This document shows positions 34,830 through 44,001 of a stretch of 64,000 nt of DNA, in pieces. Source of the stretch: Streptomyces monomycini (GTDB lineage: Bacteria; Actinomycetota; Actinomycetes; Streptomycetales; Streptomycetaceae). Made by a program: the position numbers and the translations under genes. The DNA is taken from contig NZ_JAFIQY010000038.1 of NCBI RefSeq assembly GCF_022271435.1, forward strand, positions 1 through 64,000, in the 5' to 3' direction. How positions within the stretch are numbered: the first letter of the stretch is position 1; each line of letters opens with the position of its first letter. Below the pieces are notes generated by a model. That model had not been told where the DNA came from. It made no database searches and was given only the letters and a program-made list of their open reading frames with translations.

Positions 34830-35764
34830 GCGGTGGACTCTCCCGTGGTGGTGGGCGGTGCGGTGGCCGGGCTCCCGGTCGCGGGCGGCGCGACCGGGGT
34901 GAGGTGCTTGGTGAACTCCTCGTGCCCCGGCCAGCTCAGGACGATCTCACCGTCCTTCAGCTCCGCCCGTGCGAGGACCGGCGTCAGGTCCCGGCCGCCG
35001 GCCGCCGCGAGGGCCTCGGCGGCCGTCCCGTACGCCGTCAGGCCGCGCAGCGTCGAGATCGTCGGCGGCATCATCAGCAGCTCGCCGCGGTCGTAGCCGG
35101 CGGCGGCCTCGGCGGGGCGGATCCACACCGTACGGTCGGCCTCCGTGGAGACGTTCCGGGTGCGCTGGCCCTCGGGCAGCGCCGCCACGAAGAACCAGGT
35201 GTCGTAGCGGCGGGGCTCGAACTCCGGGGTGATCCAGCGGGCCCACGCCCCCAGGAGGTCGCTGCGCAGGACCAGGCCGCGGCGGTCCAGGAAGTCCGCG
35301 AAGGACAGTTCGTGGGCGACCAGCGCCGCGCGATCCGCGTCCCAGTCGTCCCCGGTGGTGTCGGCGACCACGGTCCCGGCGGAGGTGCCGGCGAGCAGCA
35401 CACCCGCCTCCTCGAAGGTCTCCCGGACGGCCGCGCAGACCACGGCCTGCGCCGCGGCCTCCTCGCCCGCCCCGAAGCCGAGCCGCCCGGCCCACTCGGC
35501 GAGCGGGGGCCCGGCCCAGGCCACCGGCCGCTCGTCGCGCGGGTCGACGGCCCCGCCCGGGTAGGCGTACGCGCCTCCGGCGAAGGCCATGGAGGTACGT
35601 CTGCGCAGCATGTGGACGGCGGGACCGCCCGCGCCGGTGTCCCGCAGCAGCAGAACGGTCGCGGCCCGGCGGGGCGCCGCCGGGGTCAGCTCGCCGTGCG
35701 CGAGGGCCCGGATGCGGGCCGGCCATTCCGGCGGATACCACTGGCCATTGGGGGTCGACGACAT
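34826..35764 (-). CDS. NUDIX hydrolase, NUDT19-like
   Basis: 312 residues. LLRDTGAGGPAVHMLRRRTS starts the Nudix fold, FAGGAYAYPGGAVDPRDE is the first part of the box, and VRETFEEAGVLL is the helix. The long insertion between them (about 30 residues) is characteristic of the NUDT7/8/19 type, suggesting a CoA-ester or related diphosphate as substrate. The C terminus is Pro/Thr-rich. It is first gene of the unit with the MBL hydrolase. Confidence 0.85.
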   Translation of the reverse strand: MSSTPNGQWYPPEWPARIRALAHGELTPAAPRRAATVLLLRDTGAGGPAVHMLRRRTSMAFAGGAYAYPGGAVDPRDERPVAWAGPPLAEWAGRLGFGAGEEAAAQAVVCAAVRETFEEAGVLLAGTSAGTVVADTTGDDWDADRAALVAHELSFADFLDRRGLVLRSDLLGAWARWITPEFEPRRYDTWFFVAALPEGQRTRNVSTEADRTVWIRPAEAAAGYDRGELLMMPPTISTLRGLTAYGTAAEALAAAGGRDLTPVLARAELKDGEIVLSWPGHEEFTKHLTPVAPPATGSPATAPPTTTGESTA

Positions 35765-35977
35765 GGCCGGATGCTATGCGCTGGCGCGCGGATGTTCGAG
35801 GGGGCGCTTCTTCGGGGGCTGCGCGCGGGGGTGGGTCGTGGGGTACGGGCGCGGGGCGCCGAGCGTCGGTGCAGGGTGCCGGGTACGGGGTCGCGGGTAC
35901 GGAAACGGGGCGGGTCCGGTTCCCCGGCCCCGCCCCGTCGTATCCGGTCACATCCGGTCGTACGCGGTCGCCCGACG

Positions 35978-36442
35978 TCAGTCCGCGACCTCGACCTGCA
36001 TCTCGACCTCGACCGGCGCGTCGATCGGCAGTACGGCCACGCCGACCGCGGAACGGGCGTGCACGCCCTTGTCGCCCAGCACCTCGCCCAGCAGCTCGCT
36101 GGCGCCGTTGATGACTCCGGGCTGGCCGGTGAAGCCGGGATCCGAGGCGACGAAGCCGACGACCTTCACGACCCGCACGATCTTGTCGAGGTCGCCGATC
36201 ACGGACTTCACCGCGGCCAGCGCGTTCAGCGCGCAGGTCGCGGCCAGCTCCTTGGCCTGCTCCGGGCTGACCTCGGCGCCCACCTTGCCGGTGGCCGGCA
36301 GCGCGCCGTCCACCATCGGCAGCTGGCCCGAGGTGTGGACGTACGCGCCCGAGCGCACCGCGGGCTGGTACGCCGCCAGCGGCGGCACGACCTGCGGCAG
36401 CTTCAGGCCCAGCTCGGCGAGCCTGTCCTCCACCGCGCTCAT
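35978..36442 (-). CDS. RidA family protein
   Basis: 154 residues from ATG 36442. The YjgF/RidA fold of the longer actinobacterial type, with YVHTSGQLPMVDGALPATGK and CALNALAAVKSVIGDLDKI. RidA proteins hydrolyse reactive enamines and imines from PLP enzymes; the usual catalytic Arg before the C-terminal Glu is replaced (SAVGVAVLPIDAPVEVEM), so activity may differ. It overlaps the DUF4177 gene by four bases. Confidence 0.85.
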   Translation of the reverse strand: MSAVEDRLAELGLKLPQVVPPLAAYQPAVRSGAYVHTSGQLPMVDGALPATGKVGAEVSPEQAKELAATCALNALAAVKSVIGDLDKIVRVVKVVGFVASDPGFTGQPGVINGASELLGEVLGDKGVHARSAVGVAVLPIDAPVEVEMQVEVAD

Positions 36443-36600
36443 GCCTGCTTCTCCCGCTTCAGGTAGGCCACCAGCTGCTCGGGGTTGTTCGGCCCCGGCA
36501 CGACCTGGACCAGCTCCCAGCCGTCCTCGCCCCAGGTGTCCAGAATCTGCTTGGTCGCGTGCACGAGCAGCGGCACGGTCACGTATTCCCACTTGGTCAT
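36439..36600 (-). CDS. DUF4177-type small protein
   Basis: Only 53 residues, MTKWEYVTVPLLVHATKQIL onwards. WEYVTVPLL and GEDGWELVQVVPG are the conserved DUF4177 strands. The start ATG 36600 is fixed by the start of homology. It is the first gene of a two-gene unit with RidA (ATGA overlap), a pairing that is conserved in Streptomyces. The function is unknown. Confidence 0.85.
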   Translation of the reverse strand: MTKWEYVTVPLLVHATKQILDTWGEDGWELVQVVPGPNNPEQLVAYLKREKQA

Positions 36601-36738
36601 GGGGCCGAGCGTAATGCCTGTACCGACGGCGCGCGGACGCGGCGGCGCCGCCCGGGCGCGCGGCCGGTCCGCGCCCCTCGCACGCCCCCGGCGCACAACC
36701 CGACGCCGGTCCCGTGCGTAGCCCGCCACCGGACTGGT

Positions 36739-36752
36739 TAGGCTCCTTGGCG
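36739..36752 (+). promoter_or_regulatory. Leaderless promoter of the first ArsA-like gene
   Basis: TAGGCT at 36739-36744, then seven bases, then GTG. No Shine-Dalgarno sequence is present. The identical hexamer and spacing occur before the PBP gene at 40946. Confidence 0.6.
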
Positions 36753-37747
36753 TGAGCAGGCTCCATGTCGTCAGCGGCAAGGGCGGTACCGGCAAGACCA
36801 CGGTCGCCGCTGCCCTCGCCCTCGCCCTGGCCACCGAGGGTCGCCGTACCCTCCTGGTCGAGGTCGAGGGCCGGCAGGGCATTGCCCAGGTGTTCGAGAC
36901 CGAGGCGCTCCCGTACGAGGAGCGCAAGATCGCGGTGGCCCCCGGGCCCGACGGAGGAGGTGTGTACGCCCTCGCCATCGACGCCGAGCGGGCGCTCCTG
37001 GACTACCTCCAGATGTTCTACAAACTCGGCGGCGCGGGCCGCGCGCTGAAGAAACTCGGCGCGATCGACTTCGCCACGACCATCGCCCCCGGCCTGCGGG
37101 ACGTCCTGCTGACCGGCAAGGCGTGCGAGGCGGTGCGCCGCAAGGACAAGCGCGGACGGTTCGTCTACGACGCCGTCGTGATGGACGCCCCGCCCACCGG
37201 CCGCATCACCCGCTTCCTGAACGTCAACGACGAGGTCGCGGGCCTGGCCAAGATAGGGCCGATCCACAACCAGGCGCAGGCCGTGATGCGGGTCCTGAAG
37301 TCGCCCGAGACGGCGGTCCATCTGGTGACCCTGCTGGAGGAGATGCCCGTCCAGGAGACCGTGGACGGCATCGCCGAGCTGCGCGCCGCCGGACTGCCCG
37401 TGGGCGGCGTCGTGATCAACATGACCCGGCCCGAGGTGCTGGACACCGGCGAGGTCGACATCGCCGCCAACGGGGCACGCAGGGGCATCGCCGAGGCGCT
37501 GGCCGAGGCGGGCCTGCGCGGCGGCCGCCGCGGCGCGGCCGGTGTGAAGTGGGCCGACGGGCTCATCGACCCCCTCCTGGAAGAGGCCCGCGAGCACGCG
37601 CAGCGCGTCGACCTGGAGCGGGCCGAGCACGCCGAGCTGGCCGGTCTCGACCTGCCGACCTACGAGTTGGAGCTGCTCCCCGAGGGAGTGGACCTCGCCG
37701 GGCTGTACCGGCTCGCGCGAGACCTGCGGAAACAGGGGCCGATATGA
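36752..37747 (+). CDS. ArsA-family ATPase, first of a tandem pair
   Basis: 331 residues from GTG 36752. It has the deviant Walker A motif VSGKGGTGKTTVAAAL with the signature lysine, and VVMDAPPTGRITRFL as switch/Walker B. In Actinobacteria these paired ArsA/Get3-like proteins sit next to a WhiB-like gene and are not linked to arsenic resistance. The two may form a heterodimer. Its ending overlaps the next gene as ATGA. Confidence 0.88.
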   Translation: MSRLHVVSGKGGTGKTTVAAALALALATEGRRTLLVEVEGRQGIAQVFETEALPYEERKIAVAPGPDGGGVYALAIDAERALLDYLQMFYKLGGAGRALKKLGAIDFATTIAPGLRDVLLTGKACEAVRRKDKRGRFVYDAVVMDAPPTGRITRFLNVNDEVAGLAKIGPIHNQAQAVMRVLKSPETAVHLVTLLEEMPVQETVDGIAELRAAGLPVGGVVINMTRPEVLDTGEVDIAANGARRGIAEALAEAGLRGGRRGAAGVKWADGLIDPLLEEAREHAQRVDLERAEHAELAGLDLPTYELELLPEGVDLAGLYRLARDLRKQGPI

Positions 37748-39255
37748 CCGCGGACGCAAGCCTCCCGGACGACCGCGCCACGGACGACGGCACTCCGGAC
37801 GCCGCCACCCCGGACGCCGCGACGACGGATGCCGGCGCTGCGGATGCCGCCGTTACGGACGTCAGCCCCCCGGGCGCCGGTGCCGCGTCGTCCCGGCACA
37901 CCGCACCGTCCCCCTCCGGGCGCGGCGCGCTGCACTCCCCCGCCGCCCACCTGGAAGTCGACCCGCTGCTCGACGACCCGCGCACCCGCATCGTCGTGTG
38001 CTGCGGTTCCGGCGGCGTCGGCAAGACCACGACCGCCGCGGCCCTCGGCGTACGCGCCGCCGAGCGCGGCCGCAAGGCCGTCGTGCTGACCATCGACCCG
38101 GCCCGCCGGCTGGCGCAGTCGATGGGCATCTCGGAACTGGACAACGTGCCGCGCCGGGTCAAGGGCATCGACGAGAGCACGGGCGGCGAGCTGCACGCCA
38201 TGATGCTGGACATGAAGCGCACCTTCGACGAGATCGTCGAGGCGCACGCGGACGCCGAACGGGCCCGCGCCATCCTGGACAACCCCTTCTACCAGTCCCT
38301 GTCGGCCGGTTTCGCGGGCACGCAGGAGTACATGGCCATGGAGAAGCTGGGCCAGCTGCGCTCCCGTGACGCCTGGGACCTGATCATCGTCGACACCCCG
38401 CCCAGCCGGTCCGCGCTCGACTTCCTGGACGCGCCCAAGCGGCTCGGGTCGTTCCTGGACGGCAAGTTCATCCGGGTGCTGATGGCGCCCGCGAAGGCCG
38501 GCGGGCGGGCCGGCATGAAGTTCCTCAATGTCGGTATGTCGATGATGACCGGCACCCTCAGCAAGATCATGGGCGGTCAACTGCTGCGGGACGTGCAGAC
38601 GTTCGCCGCCGCGATGGACACCATGTTCGGCGGCTTCCGTACGCGCGCGGACGCGACCTACCGGCTGCTCCAGGCACCCGGCACCGCGTTCCTCGTCGTG
38701 GCGGCTCCGGAGCGGGACGCGCTGCGCGAGGCCGCGTACTTCGTCGAACGGCTGGCCGCCGAGCAGATGCCGCTGGCCGGGCTGGTCCTGAACCGGGTGC
38801 ACGGCAGCGGCGCCGCCCAGCTCGGCGCGGAACGGGCGCTGGCCGCCGCCGAGGCCCTGGTGGACCGGGACCGGGCCGCCGCCGAGGAGCCGGCCGGCGA
38901 CCGGTCCGAAAATCTTGGTGGCGACGGCATTGTGGATCTAGCGGGCGGGAAGGCTGATTCTCGTACCGCCGACGGCCACTCCCCCGCCGCGGCGGACCCA
39001 CGGACGACGGACGACACCCCATCGGCAGCACGGCTCGCTGCCGGCCTGCTGCGGTTGCACGCCGAGCGGATGCACGTACTCGCACGCGAACGGCGAACGC
39101 GCGACCGCTTCACCGCGCTGCATCCCGAAGTCCCGGTCGCGGAGATCGCCGCGCTGCCCGGCGACGTCCACGACCTGGCGGGGCTGCGCGCGATCGGCGA
39201 CCGCCTCGCCTCCCGGGAACGGACGGCCGACGACACCCGGCAGACCGAGGGCTGA
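37744..39255 (+). CDS. ArsA-family ATPase, second of a tandem pair
   Basis: 503 residues from ATG 37744. The first 65 residues are Asp/Ala/Thr/Pro-rich repeats (PDAATPDAATTDAGAADAA), probably disordered. The ATPase core has VCCGSGGVGKTTTAAALGV, LTIDPARRLAQSMG and IIVDTPPSRSALDFL. A second low-complexity insert lies at residues about 380-425 before a C-terminal helical part. Both inserts make it much longer than the first ATPase. Coupled to its partner by an ATGA overlap. Confidence 0.88.
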   Translation: MTADASLPDDRATDDGTPDAATPDAATTDAGAADAAVTDVSPPGAGAASSRHTAPSPSGRGALHSPAAHLEVDPLLDDPRTRIVVCCGSGGVGKTTTAAALGVRAAERGRKAVVLTIDPARRLAQSMGISELDNVPRRVKGIDESTGGELHAMMLDMKRTFDEIVEAHADAERARAILDNPFYQSLSAGFAGTQEYMAMEKLGQLRSRDAWDLIIVDTPPSRSALDFLDAPKRLGSFLDGKFIRVLMAPAKAGGRAGMKFLNVGMSMMTGTLSKIMGGQLLRDVQTFAAAMDTMFGGFRTRADATYRLLQAPGTAFLVVAAPERDALREAAYFVERLAAEQMPLAGLVLNRVHGSGAAQLGAERALAAAEALVDRDRAAAEEPAGDRSENLGGDGIVDLAGGKADSRTADGHSPAAADPRTTDDTPSAARLAAGLLRLHAERMHVLARERRTRDRFTALHPEVPVAEIAALPGDVHDLAGLRAIGDRLASRERTADDTRQTEG

Positions 39256-39942
39256 CCGGAGAACCGGTCCAGGAACCGGCCGGAGAACCGGTCAACGAAA
39301 GGGCCGGAGTACTGGCCTGAAAACTCATCAGATGACTGGTCAGAGGGTTGGCCAGAGGGCTGGTCGGAGAACCGATCAGTGGGCTGGCCAAGAGCCGACC
39401 GGGCAAGACCCGGCCGCAGCCCGGCCCTGCCACCGCCCTGTCACAGCCCTGATGCCGCCCTGTACGGACCCCAAGAGGCCCCGGGGAGCAGGGCCAAAGG
39501 ACTTCACCCAGCAGCAGCGGAAACAGCGGACTGCACCAGACTCAGCGAACTGCACCGGTCTCAGCGGACACGACGGACTCAGCGGCGAACGCAGACAGCC
39601 CGAGCAACGATCCCAGCGTCTGTAGCGCCACCCGGTGCCGGCCGCTTGCACGCGCGCTCGCGCCTTCCCGGTACCGAGGCGCCGAGTCGTCCCGCGCCGG
39701 CGAATCCGTACGGCTACGTCCACGCGCCGGGCAAGCCCGTGCACCAGGACGACCTCCGCCGTCAGGACCGCGCACCGATCAGGACTGTGCACCGATCAGG
39801 ACCACGCGCTGGTCACGACCGCACAGCGATCTCGGCCGCACCAACCACGCCCGTACAGCTGTCACGCCCGTACGCCGACCGTTCCGGCCCACGCCGAATA
39901 CGCCCATGGACCAACCGGCCCACAGCAGACGGCTACCGACGT
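39256..39942. other. Gene-free region 3' of wblA with degenerate 12-bp repeats
   Basis: 39258-39400 contains variants of GGAGAACCGGTC and AGAGGGCTGGTC; four 12-bp units are consecutive at 39342-39389. The rest has CAG-rich and mixed sequence without a convincing gene. The wblA gene and the second ArsA gene converge here, yet no classical terminator stands out. Confidence 0.5.
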
Positions 39943-40335
39943 CTAGCCGACCGCGGCGTAGTCGTCGTACGTACCGTCGTAGCGGTTGCCGTACGCGTTG
40001 TCGTAGGTGTTCTCGTACGTCTCGTCGTCCTCACAGTCCACGGGCAGGATGCCGGTGCTGCGCTCGTATTCCGTACGCGCTGTCTCCAGCAACCGACGCC
40101 ACGAGGTGACGGTCGGGCGGCGGCGCAGCAGCGCCCTCCGCTCGCGTTCGGTCATGCCGCCCCAGACTCCGAACTCCACGCGGTTGTCCAGGGCGTCGGC
40201 CAGGCACTCCGTCCGCACCGGGCATCCGGTGCAGACCGCCTTGGCCCGGTTCTGGGCCGCGCCCTGAACGAACAGCTCGTCCGGATCGGTGGTGCGGCAG
40301 GCTGCCTGTGTACTCCAGTCGGTTACCCAGCTCAT
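39943..40335 (-). CDS. wblA: WhiB-like regulator WblA
   Basis: 130 residues from ATG 40335 (MSWVTDWSTQAACRTTDPDE). The Fe-S cluster cysteines are AACR plus VCTGCPVRTEC, and the GVWGG turn and RRALLRRRPT basic region are present. WblA is a global developmental regulator and a repressor of antibiotic production in Streptomyces. The body is canonical, but the C terminus carries extra Tyr/Asn/Asp repeats (TYENTYDNAYGNRYDGTYDD) before the usual YAAVG end. From memory, S. coelicolor WblA is about 18 residues shorter. Confidence 0.95.
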   Translation of the reverse strand: MSWVTDWSTQAACRTTDPDELFVQGAAQNRAKAVCTGCPVRTECLADALDNRVEFGVWGGMTERERRALLRRRPTVTSWRRLLETARTEYERSTGILPVDCEDDETYENTYDNAYGNRYDGTYDDYAAVG

Positions 40336-40957
40336 GCTGGCGCCGTCCTCTCCCGAATCGAGGCTCCCCCACGGCGGCAAGCGGCATATTCACCGTTGCC
40401 AGTTGAGGACGTTACGGAAGGCGAGCAGGGCGCAACACCCCCTTCGGGCCCAATCTTGAATGGCCCGAACGGACTATGTGTATGCGGCAGATCACCCAAC
40501 GGAGTGAGCCGGTGGCATACGCCACGTTCCCGGCAGCATGGGGCAGTTCGCCACTGCCACACCGGGTGCACGGCGACATATGCGGACGTACGGGGCGCCA
40601 CGCGCACGCGGAGGCGGGGTTGACGGGCCGACGTGATCCCTCTGCGGCCGCCGGACAGGATCAGGTTAAACGAACAGATGCACCCCTGTCCGGCGTTTGA
40701 GAACGGAGCCACCTCGTGAAGTCGCACCGGCCGGTCGTCACCTGCGTCACTGCGGACACCCACCGCCTCCACCACGGCCACCGCGCCCGGCTCGGGCGCC
40801 GGGCCGTTAGGGACCCGCGTGCCCCGGCACACGGACATCCCGGTACCCGGACATCCCGGTACCCGGACGTTCCGGTAGCCGGATGTCCCGGTGCCCGGGC
40901 GTCCCGACCCAGCCCCGCTCCCTCGGGCCGCCGTACACGAGGGCTTAGGCTGCCCTC
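40336..40957. promoter_or_regulatory. Divergent control region of wblA and the PBP gene
   Basis: A 622-base region. It contains GTGGCATACGCCAC at 40511-40524, whose TGGC/GCCA halves resemble AdpA-type sites, then the 16-bp tandem repeats, then the PBP promoter. I see no convincing gene; a 74-codon plus-strand frame from 40476 lacks a ribosome site. A long control region is expected for wblA. Confidence 0.5.
40829..40908. repeat. Five 16-bp tandem repeats upstream of the PBP gene
   Basis: Units of the form ACCCGGACATCCCGGT begin at 40829, 40845, 40861, 40877 and 40893. The first three are nearly identical and the last two diverge. They end 38 bases before the -10 hexamer of the PBP promoter. 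Confidence 0.85.
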
Positions 40958-40958
40958 A
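40946..40958 (+). promoter_or_regulatory. Probable leaderless promoter of the PBP gene
   Basis: TAGGCT at 40946-40951 is seven bases before ATG 40958, and there is no Shine-Dalgarno sequence. Confidence 0.55.
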
Positions 40959-43150
40959 TGGGTAAGAAGCGCGACGGCGGGGGTCTGACCAAGACCCAGC
41001 AGGCCGCTAAATTCCTGGGTGTCAGCGTCCTGGCCGGAGCGGTGCTGGCGGGCCTGGCCCTCCCCGCAGCCGGCGCGCTGGGCCTCGCGGCGAAGGGATC
41101 GGTCGAAGGATTCGACGAGATCCCCGCCAATCTGAAGACTCCACCGCTGAGCCAGCGGACCACCATCCTCGACGCGGACGGCGGCGAGATCGCGAAGGTC
41201 TACTCGCGCGACCGCACCGTGGTCGACCTGAAGGACATGTCGCCGTACGTCCAGAAGGCGATCGTCGCCATCGAGGACGCGCGTTTCTACCAGCACGGCG
41301 CGATCGACCTGAAGGGCATCCTGCGCGCGGTCAACAAGAACGCGCGGTCCGGCGGCGTCTCCGAGGGCGCCTCGACGCTGACGCAGCAGTACGTGAAGAA
41401 CGTCTTCATCGAGGAGGCCGGCGACGACCCCGACAAGGTCGCCCAGGCCACCCAGCAGACCATCGGCCGCAAGGTCAAGGAGCTGAAGTACGCGATCCAG
41501 GTCGAGGAGGAACTGGGCAAGCAGAAGATCCTGCAGAACTACCTGAACATCACCTTCTTCGGGCAGCAGGCGTACGGCGTCGAGGCCGCCTCCCAGCGGT
41601 ATTTCAGCAAGCACGCCAAGGACCTGACCCTGGACGAGTCCGCGCTGCTGGCGGGCATCGTGCAGTCGCCGAGCCGGTACGACCCGGTGAACGACCCGAA
41701 GGAGGCGCAGCGCCGCCGTAACACCGTGCTGCAGCGGATGGCCGACACGAAGGCCGTCACGCAGGCCGAGGCCGAGGCCGCCGCCAAGAAGCCGATCAAG
41801 CTGAAGGTCAGCCGCCCCAAGAACGGCTGCATCACGGCCGGTTCGGGCGCCGGGTTCTTCTGCGACTACGTACGCGAGGTGCTGCTGAACGACCAGGCCT
41901 TCGGCAAGACCCGCAAGGAACGCAGCAAGCGCTGGAACCAGGGCGGCCTGACGATCCGTACGACGCTCGACCCGCAGACCCAGAAGTCGATCCAGTCGGC
42001 CGTCACCAGTCAGGTCTACGCCGACGACCCGGTCGCCACCGCGGCGACGATCGTCCAGCCCGGCACCGGGAAGATCCTGGGCATGGGCCAGTCACGTCCG
42101 TACGGATTCGGTCAGAATCAGACCCAGATGAATCTGTCCGTCGACCAGAAGATGGGCGGCGGCGCGGGCTACCAGCCCGGCTCGACGTTCAAGCCGGTGA
42201 TCGCGGCGGCGGCCCTGGAGGCCGGCAAGGGCCCGGACCAGTCGTACTCCTCGCCGTACAAGATGCAGTACCCGAGCCCGGTCTCGACCTGCACCGGGCA
42301 GTGGACGGGCAACAACCCGGTCCAGAACGAGAACACCTCCGAGGTCGGCCCGTACAGCATGAAGGAGGCGACCGCGAAGTCGGTCAACACCTACTTCGTG
42401 CAGCTGATCAGCGACATCGGGATCTGCCCGGTGACCAAGATGGCCGACAAGATGGGCATCAAGCGCTCCAACGGCAATCCGGTGGAGCAGAGCCCCGCCA
42501 TCGCGCTGGGCTCCCCCGAGGTGTCCCCGCTGACCATGGCCAACGCCTACGCGACCTTCGCCAACGAGGGCGTCCACTGCTCCCCGGTGGCCATCGAGTC
42601 GATCACCGACGCGACCGGCAAGGCGCTGACCGTACCGAAGACCAGCTGCCACCGCGCGATGTCCCAGCAGACCGCCAAGACCATCAACGCGCTGCTCAAG
42701 GGCGTCGTCGAGGACGGCACCGGCCGGCAGGCCGGCCTCCAGGGCCGGGACAGCGCGGGCAAGACCGGCACCACCGACAGCCGGTATGCGGCCTGGTTCA
42801 CCGGTTACACCCCGAACATGGCCGGCGCGGTGTGGGTGGGTGACCCGGCTCACAAGCGGCGGATGTTCGACATCACCATCGGCGGCACCTTCCACGACAA
42901 GGTGTACGGCGCGGACACCCCGGGCCCGATCTGGCGCGAGGCGATGTCGGGCGCGCTGTCCGGCAAGCCCGCGCCGTCCCTGCCCACCGTCCCGCTCGGC
43001 GACTCCGACAAGAGCGACGGCAAGGGCGGCGGTGGCGGCGGCCGCCACGACCGGCCCGGCGGCGGAGGCGGCCACGGCGGGGGCCGGGGCGACGGCAAGC
43101 CGGGCGGCGGCTGGCACATTCCCGGGTTCCCGGGGCTGTTCGGGGGCTGA
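40958..43150 (+). CDS. Bifunctional class A penicillin-binding protein
   Basis: 730 residues from ATG 40958. One N-terminal membrane helix, then a GT51 transglycosylase domain (VAIEDARFYQHGAID; GASTLTQQYVKN) that polymerises lipid II. A transpeptidase domain follows with the SxxK serine in GSTFKP, SVN in KSVNTYF and KTGT in SAGKTGTTDS. It therefore makes and crosslinks peptidoglycan outside the membrane. The C-terminal tail is Gly/His/Arg/Pro-rich (GGGGGGRHDRPGGGGGHGGG) and could bind wall polymers or metal. It neighbours wblA in a conserved arrangement. Confidence 0.95.
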   Translation: MGKKRDGGGLTKTQQAAKFLGVSVLAGAVLAGLALPAAGALGLAAKGSVEGFDEIPANLKTPPLSQRTTILDADGGEIAKVYSRDRTVVDLKDMSPYVQKAIVAIEDARFYQHGAIDLKGILRAVNKNARSGGVSEGASTLTQQYVKNVFIEEAGDDPDKVAQATQQTIGRKVKELKYAIQVEEELGKQKILQNYLNITFFGQQAYGVEAASQRYFSKHAKDLTLDESALLAGIVQSPSRYDPVNDPKEAQRRRNTVLQRMADTKAVTQAEAEAAAKKPIKLKVSRPKNGCITAGSGAGFFCDYVREVLLNDQAFGKTRKERSKRWNQGGLTIRTTLDPQTQKSIQSAVTSQVYADDPVATAATIVQPGTGKILGMGQSRPYGFGQNQTQMNLSVDQKMGGGAGYQPGSTFKPVIAAAALEAGKGPDQSYSSPYKMQYPSPVSTCTGQWTGNNPVQNENTSEVGPYSMKEATAKSVNTYFVQLISDIGICPVTKMADKMGIKRSNGNPVEQSPAIALGSPEVSPLTMANAYATFANEGVHCSPVAIESITDATGKALTVPKTSCHRAMSQQTAKTINALLKGVVEDGTGRQAGLQGRDSAGKTGTTDSRYAAWFTGYTPNMAGAVWVGDPAHKRRMFDITIGGTFHDKVYGADTPGPIWREAMSGALSGKPAPSLPTVPLGDSDKSDGKGGGGGGRHDRPGGGGGHGGGRGDGKPGGGWHIPGFPGLFGG

Positions 43151-43200
43151 GGCGGGTCAGACCGCTGAGGCAGCGATCAGGAAAGACGTAAGCGCAGGAC

Positions 43201-43248
43201 GTACGGAAGGGGCGCTCCCACCAGATGGTGGGAGCGCCCCTTCCGTAC
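43201..43248. terminator. 22-bp perfect stem, bidirectional terminator
   Basis: Arms at 43201-43222 and 43227-43248 are perfectly complementary around the tetraloop AGAT. It lies between the convergent PBP and YqeY genes and is the strongest hairpin in the window. Confidence 0.92.
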
Positions 43249-43361
43249 ACCGGCTGGCAGGGAGCAGCGATCTCACGGCCTACACCGCCTGGACCACCCG
43301 CACCCCCGCATCGCCTCCCCGCCCCACTCCCCCGCTCCCCCGCTCCCCCCGCTTCCTCTCC

Positions 43362-43826
43362 TCAGCCCGCGAGCAGCTTCTTGACCACCGCGGCCACCCG
43401 GCCGCCCTCGGCCCGGCCCGCGATCTTCGGGTTCACGATCTTCATGACGGCGCCCATGGCCCGCGGCCCCTCGGCGCCGCTCCCCTTGGCCTCCGCGACG
43501 GCCTCGGCGACGATGTTCTCCAGCTCCTCGTCCGAGAGCGGCTTCGGCAGGTACTCGGCGAGCACCTCGCCCTCCGCGCGCTCCCGCTCCGCCGACTCGG
43601 CGCGGCCGCCCTTGTCGAACGCCTCGGCGGCTTCCCGGCGCTTCTTCGCCTCCCGTGCGACGATCTTCTCGACCTCGGCGTCCGACAGCTCGCGCGCCTC
43701 GGTGCCCGCGACCTCCTCCTTCTGGACGGCGGTCAGGGTGAGACGGAGGGTGGAAGAGCGCAGCTCGTCACGGGCCTTGATGGCCGTGGTGAGGTCGTCC
43801 TGCAGCTTCGACTTGAGCGTGGTCAT
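43362..43826 (-). CDS. GatB/YqeY domain protein
   Basis: 154 residues from ATG 43826 (MTTLKSKLQDDLTTAIKARD). A helical YqeY domain: the N-terminal bundle has STLRLTLTAVQKEEV, and the C-terminal part ends MGAVMKIVNPKIAGRAEGGR. Related domains help GatCAB bind tRNA, but free YqeY proteins have no settled function. It is well conserved and single-copy. Divergent from the phosphoesterase gene. Confidence 0.9.
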   Translation of the reverse strand: MTTLKSKLQDDLTTAIKARDELRSSTLRLTLTAVQKEEVAGTEARELSDAEVEKIVAREAKKRREAAEAFDKGGRAESAERERAEGEVLAEYLPKPLSDEELENIVAEAVAEAKGSGAEGPRAMGAVMKIVNPKIAGRAEGGRVAAVVKKLLAG

Positions 43827-44001
43827 GACGTCGAGTATGCCCGTACGCGGCGCCCCGCGCCCCACCATTACGTTCCGGTGCACGGAGGTGACGTACCGGA
43901 GAGCGGATGCCGGGTACCGGACGGCGGGCGTGAAACACCGGAGGACGGGGCAGAACCTACCGATGGGCGATTCCCCCGCTCGCTCTGCCACGATGGGAAT
44001 C

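Noticed and set aside
35978..37759. 593-codon minus-strand frame through RidA and antisense to the first ArsA gene
   Set aside because: Only the RidA part is real; the rest is the complement of the ATPase gene, with the DUF4177 gene in another frame.
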